NCBI GenBank assembly: GCA_002369525.1
Contig: DFFN01000123.1
Coordinates: forward strand, 1-16,505
DNA from: Lachnoclostridium sp. UBA3775
Lineage (GTDB): Bacteria > Bacillota > Clostridia > Lachnospirales > Lachnospiraceae
DNA: 16,505 nucleotides
Direction: 5' to 3'
Both the position numbers and the translations under genes were made by a program. The notes under the pieces are model-generated. The model did no database searches, had not been told where the DNA came from, and was given only the letters and a program-made list of their open reading frames with translations. Below, piece after piece: positions 1-6,920 of the stretch (position 1 is its first letter; every line of letters begins with the position of its first letter).

Positions 1-115
1 GACCGCAGTCGATGCAGACGCAGATTACGTCATAGTCATAGTATTCTTTAAGCCAGGGGATGATAGCTGTGGTATCAAGTCCGCCCGAATAAGCGAGAAC
101 TACTTTATCTTTCAT
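1..115 (-). CDS. argG: Argininosuccinate synthase, N-terminal 38 residues (partial)
   Basis: Read on the minus strand from the ATG at 115, the product begins MKDKVVLAYSGGLDTT and continues through WLKEYYDYDVICVCIDCG to the window edge. The SGGLDT loop (residues 10-15) is the ATP-pyrophosphatase P-loop that argininosuccinate synthases use to adenylate citrulline before aspartate attacks, the penultimate step of arginine synthesis in the cytoplasm. A GGAGG ribosome site lies about 6 bases upstream on the minus strand and supports this start. The gene is divergent from maf and the argCJBD operon and has its own promoter. Only the first tenth or so of the protein is visible, so integrity cannot be judged. 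Identity is nearly certain from the P-loop and the arginine-gene neighbours. Confidence 0.95.
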   Translation of the reverse strand, partial: MKDKVVLAYSGGLDTTAIIPWLKEYYDYDVICVCIDCG

Positions 116-150
116 TATTAACCTCCGAATTTGGAATTTTTCAATAAATT

Positions 151-179
151 AATATACATCATTTTAATAGAATAATCAA
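151..179 (-). promoter_or_regulatory. argG promoter
   Basis: On the minus strand, TTGATT (179-174) is separated by exactly 17 bp from TATATT (156-151), a good sigma-A promoter about 35 bp upstream of the argG start. The -35 element and the first spacer bases match those of the argC promoter closely, which suggests shared control by arginine. Seen by eye, not tested. Confidence 0.65.
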
Positions 180-220
180 GACAAAAATTTACCGATATAT
201 ATAAGTAAGGAATGTTTTCC

Positions 221-249
221 TTGAAATGAACCGCGCTGTCTGCTATTAT
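221..249 (+). promoter_or_regulatory. maf promoter
   Basis: TTGAAA (221-226), a 17-bp spacer and TATTAT (244-249) form a good sigma-A promoter. It predicts transcription from about 256. That rules out the in-frame ATG at 226 as a start and supports translation from 298. Confidence 0.65.
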
Positions 250-297
250 ATCATACGGTGCCGTTACAAAAGTACAAAAGACCTGAAAGGACATAAT

Positions 298-888
298 ATG
301 AACGGATATAAATGGGTGCTTGCAAGTGCTTCGCCGAGAAGAAAAGATATTTTGTCAACGTTGCTTGACGAATTCGAGATAAGGGTTTCGTCCTCGGAGG
401 AAAAGCCGCTTGCTTCAACGCCGGAGGAGACAGTGAAAGCAATAGCTGCTTCAAAAGGACTTGATATTTTAAAGAATGCTTCGGAAAAGGAAATCATTAT
501 TGCCGCCGATACTCTTGTCTTTTGTGAGAACGAGATACTCGGAAAACCGGCGGACAGTCAGGATGCGTACAGAATGATAAAGCTTATCTCGGGGCGTTCG
601 CACTATGTTGCTACGGGGGTCTTTGTCGGAGTGAAGGAAAACGGAGAAACGACGTATGATATCTTCTCCGAAAAAACCGAGGTCATTGTTGATAAGCTTT
701 GCGAAGAGGAGATTGAAAATTACATTTCGACTTCGGAACCTTATGACAAAGCCGGAGCCTATGCGATTCAGGGGCTGTTTGGAAAGCATATAAAAGAGAT
801 CAGGGGAGATTATTACAATGTTGTTGGTTTCCCTTTAAATGCTTTTTATGATTATTGTAAAAAGAAAAAATTCATCGGCTTTGTATAA
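298..888 (+). CDS. maf: Maf family nucleoside triphosphate pyrophosphatase
   Basis: A cytoplasmic house-cleaning enzyme of 196 residues, the normal Maf/YhdE length. Family knowledge says such proteins hydrolyse dTTP, UTP or modified nucleotides to the monophosphate and pyrophosphate, and some affect septum formation. Visible signatures are LASASPRR (8-15, the phosphate-binding loop), AADT (69-72, with the catalytic aspartate), GKPAD (82-86), the SGRSHYVATGV strand (98-108) and YDKAGAYAIQG (149-159). The start at 298 is chosen because AAAGG lies 7 bases upstream and the in-frame ATG at 226 lies within the promoter. The gene sits between divergent argG and argC, but nothing links its chemistry to arginine. 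Substrate choice between the dTTP and other-NTP subclasses is not settled here. Confidence 0.93.
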   Translation: MNGYKWVLASASPRRKDILSTLLDEFEIRVSSSEEKPLASTPEETVKAIAASKGLDILKNASEKEIIIAADTLVFCENEILGKPADSQDAYRMIKLISGRSHYVATGVFVGVKENGETTYDIFSEKTEVIVDKLCEEEIENYISTSEPYDKAGAYAIQGLFGKHIKEIRGDYYNVVGFPLNAFYDYCKKKKFIGFV

Positions 889-937
889 AATCACAAAAAG
901 AATTAATAAAAATTTTTCATAAACGTTAAAATTGCTA

Positions 938-966
938 TTGATTATTTTATTTATAAGGTATATAAT
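938..966 (+). promoter_or_regulatory. argCJBD operon promoter
   Basis: TTGATT (938-943), a 17-bp spacer and a perfect TATAAT (961-966) lie about 60 bp upstream of the argC start. The first 14 bases match the argG promoter at 13 positions. ARG-box-like AT-rich sequences occur just upstream (903-920) and near the predicted transcription start (979-993), so repression by an ArgR/AhrC-type regulator is plausible. Confidence 0.75.
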
Positions 967-1028
967 AGCGAGGAACAGTGAATAAGCGTTGCATAAAACG
1001 CATAAATATACAGAAGAGAGAGGCTTAT

Positions 1029-2069
1029 ATGATTAAAGTTGGTATTATCGGTTCAACCGGTTATGCAGGCCAGGAGATAGTAAGGCTGCTTCTTAACCAT
1101 CCGGAGACCGAAATAGTTTGGTACGGGTCCCAGAGTTATGTGGACAAACGTTATTCCAATGTTTTTCCCAATATGTTTAAACTTGTGGATGATAAATGTC
1201 TCGGCGATGATTTTCCGAAGCTTTGCGAGGAGGCGGATGTGATTTTTACCGCTACTCCCCAGGGACTTTGCTCAAATCTGGTGAGCGACGATCTTTTGAA
1301 CAAGGCGAAGGTTATCGATCTTTCTGCCGATTTCAGGATAAAGAATGTTGAAAGATATGAGGAGTGGTATGCTCTTAAGCACGGAAATCCGGCACTTTTG
1401 GACGAAGCGGTTTACGGTCTTTGCGAGATCAACCGTGAGGACATTAAAAACGCAAGGCTCATTGCAAACCCCGGATGCTTTCCCACCTGCTCGGTACTTA
1501 GCATTTATCCTCTTGTAAAGGAAAAAATGATCGATCCGTCGACCATAATAATCGATGCAAAGAGCGGAACCAGCGGTGCGGGACGTGGTGCCAAGCTTCC
1601 GAATCTTTTCTGCGAGGTAAACGAATCGATAAAGGCTTACGGTGTAACAAGCCACAGACATACACCCGAGATTGAGGACCAGCTTTCATATGCCTACGGC
1701 AGTGAGGTAATGATAAACTTCACACCTCATCTGGTTCCGATGAACCGAGGAATTTTGGTAACTGCCTATGCAAATCTTACAGGAGACTATAGCTATTCCG
1801 AACTCAGAGAAGTATATGAAAAGTACTACAAGGATGAATATTTCATCAGGCTTCTTGACGAGAATGTCTGTCCCGAAACCCGTTTCGTTGAAGGCAGCAA
1901 TTTTGTTGATATCAATTTCAAGGTTGATAAGCGCACAAAACGTGTCGTAATGATGGGCGCGATCGATAATCTTGTGAAGGGTGCAGCCGGACAGGCAGTA
2001 CAGAACATGAACATTATGTTCGGTCTTCCCGAGAATATGGGACTTAAGATTGTTCCGATGTTTCCTTAA
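1029..2069 (+). CDS. argC: N-acetyl-gamma-glutamyl-phosphate reductase
   Basis: Catalyses NADPH-dependent reduction of N-acetylglutamyl phosphate to the semialdehyde, the third step of ornithine synthesis. The 346-residue product has the Rossmann loop GSTGYAG (8-14), the catalytic cysteine in NPGCFPT (C150), the SGTSGAGRGA segment (179-188) and the SHRHTPEI block (208-215) with the conserved histidine. Length matches the family. Translation most likely begins at 1029: GAGAGAGG lies 5 or 6 bases upstream, and residue 1 directly precedes the Rossmann strand. An in-frame ATG at 978 would add 17 residues without homology and falls close to the predicted transcription start. It is the first gene of argCJBD, with 35 bases to argJ. 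All key residues are present. Confidence 0.96.
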   Translation: MIKVGIIGSTGYAGQEIVRLLLNHPETEIVWYGSQSYVDKRYSNVFPNMFKLVDDKCLGDDFPKLCEEADVIFTATPQGLCSNLVSDDLLNKAKVIDLSADFRIKNVERYEEWYALKHGNPALLDEAVYGLCEINREDIKNARLIANPGCFPTCSVLSIYPLVKEKMIDPSTIIIDAKSGTSGAGRGAKLPNLFCEVNESIKAYGVTSHRHTPEIEDQLSYAYGSEVMINFTPHLVPMNRGILVTAYANLTGDYSYSELREVYEKYYKDEYFIRLLDENVCPETRFVEGSNFVDINFKVDKRTKRVVMMGAIDNLVKGAAGQAVQNMNIMFGLPENMGLKIVPMFP

Positions 2070-2104
2070 ATAAAGCGGCAGATAAGAAAGAGAGGTAATG
2101 ATAA

Positions 2105-3343
2105 ATGAGAAAAATGAAGGGCGGCGTTACAACAGCAAGAGGCTTCAAGGCTTCGGGAGTATATGCCGGAATCAGACATAAAAAGAAGGATATCGCACTT
2201 GTATACAGTGAAACCGACTGTGTGGCAGCAGGAACCTTTACGACAAATCTTGTGAAAGCAGCTCCTGTTTTCTGGTGCAAGGACATATTGAAGAACGGCA
2301 TTCCGAAGCACGGGATGATTTTTAACAGCGGTATTGCAAATGCATGCATGGGCGAGCAGGGAAAAAAGGACAATTATGAGTTCGCTGAGGCCGTAGCAGC
2401 CGAGCTTAAAATCGCTCCCGAATCACTTTTCGTTGGATCAACGGGCGTTATCGGACAGCCGATGCCGATGAACGTTATCAAAAAAGCGGTTCCCGAGCTT
2501 GTGACAGCTTTAGGAGACGACGAGGCTGCAGCTCTTAATGCGACCGAGGCAATAATGACAACCGATACCGTTCCCAAGCAGTGTGCGGCTTCCTTCATGA
2601 TAGAGGATGAGGAAATCGAAATCTTTGTCGGCGGCATGTCAAAAGGCTCCGGCATGATACATCCGAACATGGCAACCATGCTTTCTGTAGTTACAACAGA
2701 TGTCAATATTGATGAAAAGCTTTTGCAGGAGGCGGTTTCAAAGGTTGTTTCGGAGACCTTCAACATGATAAGCGTTGACCGCGACACATCCACCAATGAT
2801 ACATTCATTGTTCTTGCCAACGGTGCCGCAGGAAACGAAAAGATCGTTAAGAAGAACAAGGATTATGATAATTTCGAGACAGCGCTCATGGTTGTCTGCA
2901 AGGATCTCGCAAAGCAGATGGCAGCAGACGGCGAGGGAGCAACCAGAATGATCGAGTGCAAGGTAAGAAATGCGAAGACAAAAGAAGATGCTGTCAAGCT
3001 TTCAAAATCCGTAGTCAGCTCAAGCCTTGTCAAAGCAATGGTTTTCGGTGCGGATGCCAATTGCGGAAGGATAATGTGCGCACTCGGTTATGCCGGTGCG
3101 GAGTTCGATCCGGACCATGTCGATATTTTCCTTGAAACCGAGATAGACGGTGATGAGAAAAAGCTTCAGCTGATCGCAGACGGTGTCCCGACAGCCTACG
3201 ATGAGGAAAAAGCAAGCGATATGCTTTCACAGAAGGAAGTTACGATTAAGGTTGACGTTAAGGCCGGCTATGAAAAAGCTACTGCCTGGGGCTGCGACCT
3301 GACTTATGATTATGTAAAGATCAACGGCGATTACAGAAGCTGA
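2105..3343 (+). CDS. argJ: Bifunctional glutamate N-acetyltransferase / ornithine acetyltransferase
   Basis: Transfers the acetyl group from N-acetylornithine to glutamate, recycling acetyl in the arginine pathway. Some family members also use acetyl-CoA. The 412-residue precursor has the self-cleavage and nucleophile motif MATML (189-193, T191), preceded by HPN. It also has the oxyanion-hole region STGVIGQPMP (112-121), MTTDTVPK (151-158) and the typical C-terminus DLTYDYVKINGDYRS. Family knowledge says cleavage before the threonine gives alpha and beta chains that form a heterotetramer. AGAGG lies 9 bases upstream of the ATG at 2105; a second in-frame ATG at 2114 is possible. Presence of argJ shows the cyclic route, so a separate argE is not required. 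Whether this enzyme is mono- or bifunctional cannot be read from sequence by eye. Confidence 0.96.
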   Translation: MRKMKGGVTTARGFKASGVYAGIRHKKKDIALVYSETDCVAAGTFTTNLVKAAPVFWCKDILKNGIPKHGMIFNSGIANACMGEQGKKDNYEFAEAVAAELKIAPESLFVGSTGVIGQPMPMNVIKKAVPELVTALGDDEAAALNATEAIMTTDTVPKQCAASFMIEDEEIEIFVGGMSKGSGMIHPNMATMLSVVTTDVNIDEKLLQEAVSKVVSETFNMISVDRDTSTNDTFIVLANGAAGNEKIVKKNKDYDNFETALMVVCKDLAKQMAADGEGATRMIECKVRNAKTKEDAVKLSKSVVSSSLVKAMVFGADANCGRIMCALGYAGAEFDPDHVDIFLETEIDGDEKKLQLIADGVPTAYDEEKASDMLSQKEVTIKVDVKAGYEKATAWGCDLTYDYVKINGDYRS

Positions 3344-3370
3344 GACTGATGCCGTTAAAAGAGGTGTAAG

Positions 3371-4264
3371 ATGAATTTTACCGATAAAATGAATGAGGTT
3401 GTGTTTAAGGCGGAAACTCTTATCGAGGCTCTGCCCTATATACAGAAATTCAAGGATAAGATAGTTGTGGTCAAGTACGGCGGAAGCGCAATGCTTGATC
3501 CCGAGCTTAAAATGAATGTGATCAAGGACTGTGCTTTGCTAAAATTTGTCGGCATGCATCCGGTTATCGTTCACGGAGGCGGAAAAGAGATCAGCAAGTG
3601 GGTAGGTCTTCTCGGGCATGAGCCTAAATTTGTTGAAGGCCTTCGCGTGACAGATCCCGAAACAATGGAGGTTGCCGAGATGGTGCTCTCCAAGGTTAAC
3701 AAAAGCCTGGTTACCATGCTTGAACAGATCGGCGTAAAGGCTGCCGGCATTTCAGGCAAGGACGGAGGAATGCTTACCTGCGAAAAGAAATATGCAAACG
3801 GTCAGGATATCGGTTTTGTAGGAAATGTTACCAAGGTAAAGACAGACATAATCAATACGCTGATCAATAATGATTATATTCCGGTAATCGCACCGATCGG
3901 CATGGATGTTTCCGGAAATTCCTACAATATAAACGCAGACGATGCGGCATGTGCCGTTGCTTCGGCGCTTAAGGCGGAAAAGCTTGCCTTCCTTACGGAC
4001 ATTGAGGGCGTATATAAGGACAAAAACGATCCTTCAAGCCTTCTATCGGTACTTACACTTACGGAAGCCGAAAATCTCATCGGTGACGGTTATGTCGGCG
4101 GAGGCATGATACCGAAGCTTAAGAACTGCATCGAATCGGTTAAGAGCGGAGTATCAAGAGTGCATATAATCGACGGCAGAAGCCCTCATTGCCTTCTGCT
4201 TGAGTTCTTTACCGATAAAGGTATCGGCACGGCAATCATAAAGGATGAAGCAGTATATAATTAA
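3371..4264 (+). CDS. argB: Acetylglutamate kinase
   Basis: Phosphorylates N-acetylglutamate with ATP, the second and usually controlling step of the pathway. The 297-residue amino-acid-kinase fold shows KYGGSAM (35-41, phosphate-binding lysine), VHGGGKE (67-73), NINADDAA (187-194), LTDIEGVYKD (208-217) and GGGMIPKL (243-250). An N-terminal extension of about 30 residues before the first strand, and the C-terminal HIIDGR...LLE...GIGT block (265-287), resemble arginine-sensitive hexameric kinases of organisms using argJ. Feedback inhibition by arginine is therefore inferred, not shown. GAGGTG sits 6 bases upstream of the ATG. It lies 27 bases after argJ and 16 bases before argD within one operon. 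Confidence 0.96.
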   Translation: MNFTDKMNEVVFKAETLIEALPYIQKFKDKIVVVKYGGSAMLDPELKMNVIKDCALLKFVGMHPVIVHGGGKEISKWVGLLGHEPKFVEGLRVTDPETMEVAEMVLSKVNKSLVTMLEQIGVKAAGISGKDGGMLTCEKKYANGQDIGFVGNVTKVKTDIINTLINNDYIPVIAPIGMDVSGNSYNINADDAACAVASALKAEKLAFLTDIEGVYKDKNDPSSLLSVLTLTEAENLIGDGYVGGGMIPKLKNCIESVKSGVSRVHIIDGRSPHCLLLEFFTDKGIGTAIIKDEAVYN

Positions 4265-4280
4265 TGGAAAGGAAAAGAAT

Positions 4281-5477
4281 ATGGACAGCAAAGCGATAAT
4301 GTCGGAAGCGGAAGAGCTTTTGATGAAAACATATAACAGGTTCGGGATAGTTCTTGACCACGGTGACGGTGTTTATCTTTATGATAATGACGGTAAGGCT
4401 TATCTGGATTTCGGTTCGGGCATCGGTGTATTTGCGCTCGGATACAATAATAAGGAATATAATGATGCTCTCAAAGCTCAGATTGACAAGCTTGTGCACA
4501 CTTCAAATCTTTTCTATAACGAGCCGGCCGTTAAGGCTGCCAAGGCGCTTACAAAGGCAAGCGGTATGGACAGGGTTTTCTTTACAAACAGCGGTACAGA
4601 AGCTGTTGAGGGTGCCGTAAAGCTTGCAAGGAAGTACTATTATAAAAAGAAAGGTGAGGCTTACAGCGAGATCATTGCTTTCGAGCATTCCTTCCACGGA
4701 AGGTCCATGGGTGCGCTGTCGGTAACGGGCACCAAACATTACAGAGAGCCCTTTGAACCTCTTGTTGGCGGAGTGAAATGGGCTGAGTATAACAATTTCG
4801 ATTCTGTGCTTTCAAATATCACAGATAAAACGGCTGCCATTATAATGGAAACCGTACAGGGCGAGGGCGGAATTTATCCCGCCGACAAGGATTTTATTTC
4901 CAAAGTAAGAAAAGTTTGCGATGAAAAAGATATAGTTCTCATCCTTGACGAGATTCAGTGTGGTATGGGCAGGACCGGAAGCATGTTTGCCTATGAGCAG
5001 TACGGAGTGAAGCCGGATATTGTGACTTCGGCCAAGGCTCTTGCCTGCGGCGTTCCTTTCGGCGCTTTTGCTGCGACAGAGAAGTTTGCGGCTGCTTTTG
5101 AGCCCGGCGACCACGGAACAACCTACGGCGGAAATCCTTTGGCATGCGCAGCATCCGCAAAAGTGTTTGAACTTTTTGAAAAGGAAAAGGTGCTTGAAAA
5201 TGTGAAGGAGACAGGCGCTTATCTTTCTGCAAAGCTTGATGAACTTACGGACAGGTATCCGATCATCAAGGCCCACAGGGGTCTGGGTATGATGCAGGGC
5301 CTTCAGATCGACAGCTCCGTCAAGGTGGGAGCACTCGTTACCAAATGTATTGAAAAAGGCATGCTTGTCCTTTCCGCAGGAGGGAATGTTTTAAGGCTTC
5401 TTCCTCCGCTTGTCATCAGAAAAGAGGATGTTGACAAGGCAGTTTCCATAATCGAAGAGGTCATTTCCGATAACTGA
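4281..5477 (+). CDS. argD: Acetylornithine aminotransferase
   Basis: A PLP enzyme converting N-acetylglutamate semialdehyde and glutamate to N-acetylornithine and 2-oxoglutarate. The 398-residue class III aminotransferase shows SGTEA (104-108), FEHSFHGR (134-141), the PLP-pyridine aspartate in ILDEIQCGMGRTG (D223), the Schiff-base lysine in SAKALACG (K252) and TTYGGNPLA (280-288). Translation is assigned to the ATG at 4281, with GGAAAGGA 7 to 14 bases upstream. An in-frame ATG at 4245 would overlap argB and add 12 poorly supported residues. It is the last gene of argCJBD and is followed within 10 bases by a strong terminator. Related ornithine or succinylornithine aminotransferases share the fold, but the operon makes ArgD by far the best call. 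Confidence 0.95.
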   Translation: MDSKAIMSEAEELLMKTYNRFGIVLDHGDGVYLYDNDGKAYLDFGSGIGVFALGYNNKEYNDALKAQIDKLVHTSNLFYNEPAVKAAKALTKASGMDRVFFTNSGTEAVEGAVKLARKYYYKKKGEAYSEIIAFEHSFHGRSMGALSVTGTKHYREPFEPLVGGVKWAEYNNFDSVLSNITDKTAAIIMETVQGEGGIYPADKDFISKVRKVCDEKDIVLILDEIQCGMGRTGSMFAYEQYGVKPDIVTSAKALACGVPFGAFAATEKFAAAFEPGDHGTTYGGNPLACAASAKVFELFEKEKVLENVKETGAYLSAKLDELTDRYPIIKAHRGLGMMQGLQIDSSVKVGALVTKCIEKGMLVLSAGGNVLRLLPPLVIRKEDVDKAVSIIEEVISDN

Positions 5478-5484
5478 TAAGTAT

Positions 5485-5515
5485 AAGCCCGCGATATGCG
5501 GGCTTTATTTTTTTC
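5485..5515 (+). terminator. Intrinsic terminator of argCJBD
   Basis: A perfect 8-bp stem AAGCCCGC/GCGGGCTT (5485-5492 and 5498-5505) with a GATAT loop is followed by TATTTTTTT. It starts 7 bases after the argD stop and closes the arginine operon. Confidence 0.93.
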
Positions 5516-5544
5516 TTGTGTTTTGTTTTTTTTTATGATATTAT
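5516..5544 (+). promoter_or_regulatory. Probable comEA-operon promoter
   Basis: TTGTGT (5516-5521), a 17-bp spacer and TATTAT (5539-5544) lie about 50 bp before the comEA-like start, directly after the argD terminator. The -35 is imperfect. The spacer contains a run of nine T (5526-5534), which could affect spacing if it slips. Confidence 0.5.
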
Positions 5545-5590
5545 AAAAAAGGATATCGGCCGGCTGCGATACTTTTACAGGAGGTGTCGT

Positions 5591-6202
5591 ATGCGACTGA
5601 AAAAATTATTGATTTTGTTGCCGGTTTTATGTCTTCTGGCATGCGGAGTAAAGAATAATGGCTCGGGAAAAGAAGAAAAAAAAGAAAAAATCGAAATATC
5701 CGATGTGGCTACCGAAGCCGTTGCGGATGCTTCTGGGCCTGCCGGATCTGGTATTGAATTTGATACAGAAGATCCCGACGCTGTCATCTTTGCTTTCATT
5801 TGCGGAGAAGTTCAAAAACCGGGGGTCTACGAAATAAAAACAGGCAGCAGGAAAGTAGAACTGCTTGAATGTGCGGGAGGGTTTACCGAAAGGGCGGCAA
5901 CCGACGTGGTGAATCTTGCCGAACAGGTTAATGACGGCGATATGGTCTACATTCCCTCAAAAGAAGAGGCGGCTTCGGGGGAATACAAAGCCGAAGATGA
6001 GAAAAAAGACAGCCTTGTGAACATTAACAAAGCCGACGCAGCTGCCCTGAGCAAACTGCCCGGCATCGGTGAAACACGGGCTGAAGCGATAATTAAATAC
6101 AGAAAGAAGCACGGCGATTTCAAGAAAACCGAGGATATAATGAATGTCAGCGGAATAGGAGAAGCTACATATCATGAGCTTGAAGACTGGATCACCGTGT
6201 GA
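5591..6202 (+). CDS. comEA: ComEA-like DNA-binding lipoprotein (SLBB + helix-hairpin-helix)
   Basis: Probable surface receptor for double-stranded DNA that would hand DNA to ComEC. The 203-residue product has a short hydrophobic signal ending in LLAC (lipidation at C18), a charged Lys/Glu-rich and then acidic linker (20-62), an SLBB domain (about 64-122, with CGEVQKPGVYE) and a ComEA-type double helix-hairpin-helix domain (141-203). Its two hairpins are LPGIGETRAEAI and VSGIGEATYHEL. Classical ComEA has a transmembrane anchor, so the lipobox is a variation. The ATG at 5591 has GGAGGTG 4 to 10 bases upstream and is the only start giving a proper signal peptide. A8 and A6 runs (5676-5690) in the linker are frameshift-prone. 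It heads a same-strand run ending in comEC. Competence is inferred; secreted HhH proteins can have other roles. Confidence 0.86.
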   Translation: MRLKKLLILLPVLCLLACGVKNNGSGKEEKKEKIEISDVATEAVADASGPAGSGIEFDTEDPDAVIFAFICGEVQKPGVYEIKTGSRKVELLECAGGFTERAATDVVNLAEQVNDGDMVYIPSKEEAASGEYKAEDEKKDSLVNINKADAAALSKLPGIGETRAEAIIKYRKKHGDFKKTEDIMNVSGIGEATYHELEDWITV

Positions 6203-6215
6203 GAAAGGTGTTTTT

Positions 6216-6920
6216 ATGGCCAGAAAAGTGTTGGTAGTTGATGATGAAAAGCTGATCGTTAAGGGACTTAAATTCAGTCTTGAGCAGGACGGAATGGAAG
6301 TTGACTGTGCCTATGACGGACTGGAGGCGATGGAGAAGATACGAAACGGTAATTTCGATATCATTCTTCTTGACGTTATGCTTCCCGAAAAAGACGGATT
6401 TGAGATCTGTCAGGAAGTAAGGGAGTTTTCGGATGTCCCCATCATCATGCTGACGGCCAAGGGTGAAGACATCAACAAGATTTTAGGACTTGAATACGGT
6501 GCCGACGACTACATTACCAAGCCTTTCAATATACTTGAGGTTAAGGCAAGGATCAAGACCATCCTTAAAAGAGCCGAAAGAAAAGCCGGAACAGGCGATT
6601 CGGCCGACAAGTCAAAGAAGACGGTTTACAACGGTGACGGTTTCTTTCTTGACGGAGATGCAAGACGCGTTGTGATCGACGGCGTTGAGATGAACCTTAC
6701 ATCAAAGGAATTCGATCTTCTTGATTTTCTTGTTACAAACAAGGGCAAAGTATATTCAAGGGACGATTTAATGAACATGATCTGGGGCTACGGCTATCCC
6801 GGTGATGCCCGCACAGTTGATGTGCATATACGTCGTCTTCGCGAAAAAATCGAAAAGAATCCAAGTGAACCCAAGTATGTACATACAAAGTGGGGCGTAG
6901 GATATTATTTTAATGATTAA
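6216..6920 (+). CDS. OmpR/PhoB-family response regulator
   Basis: A cytoplasmic transcription factor of 234 residues. The receiver domain (1-120) has the acidic pair VVDDE (D9, D10), phosphoacceptor D53 in LLDVMLP, T80 in MLTAK and K102 in TKPF. The winged-helix DNA-binding domain (about 137-234) ends in the typical VDVHIRRLREKIE and WGVGYYF segments. The start at 6216 has AAAGG 7 bases upstream and places residue 1 just before the first receiver strand. It begins 13 bases after comEA and overlaps the kinase gene by 8 bases, so the two are almost certainly translationally coupled partners. Target genes are unknown. The closest named families are PhoP/WalR/MtrA-like, but by eye no single orthologue can be chosen. 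Confidence 0.94.
   Translation: MARKVLVVDDEKLIVKGLKFSLEQDGMEVDCAYDGLEAMEKIRNGNFDIILLDVMLPEKDGFEICQEVREFSDVPIIMLTAKGEDINKILGLEYGADDYITKPFNILEVKARIKTILKRAERKAGTGDSADKSKKTVYNGDGFFLDGDARRVVIDGVEMNLTSKEFDLLDFLVTNKGKVYSRDDLMNMIWGYGYPGDARTVDVHIRRLREKIEKNPSEPKYVHTKWGVGYYFND

Noticed and set aside
226..297. Longer N-terminus for Maf from the ATG at 226
   Set aside because: The ATG overlaps the predicted -35 (221-226), lies upstream of the predicted transcription start and adds 24 residues outside the family domain. The start at 298 has a proper ribosome site.
978..1028. Longer N-terminus for ArgC from 978
   Set aside because: It lies near the predicted transcription start and adds 17 residues before the Rossmann strand. 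The GAGAGAGG site fits 1029.
4811..5276. Antisense open frames of up to about 150 codons inside argD (and similar ones in argC, argJ, comEC and psd)
   Set aside because: Each is the complement of a strongly supported gene, shows no domain, and follows from codon bias of the sense strand.
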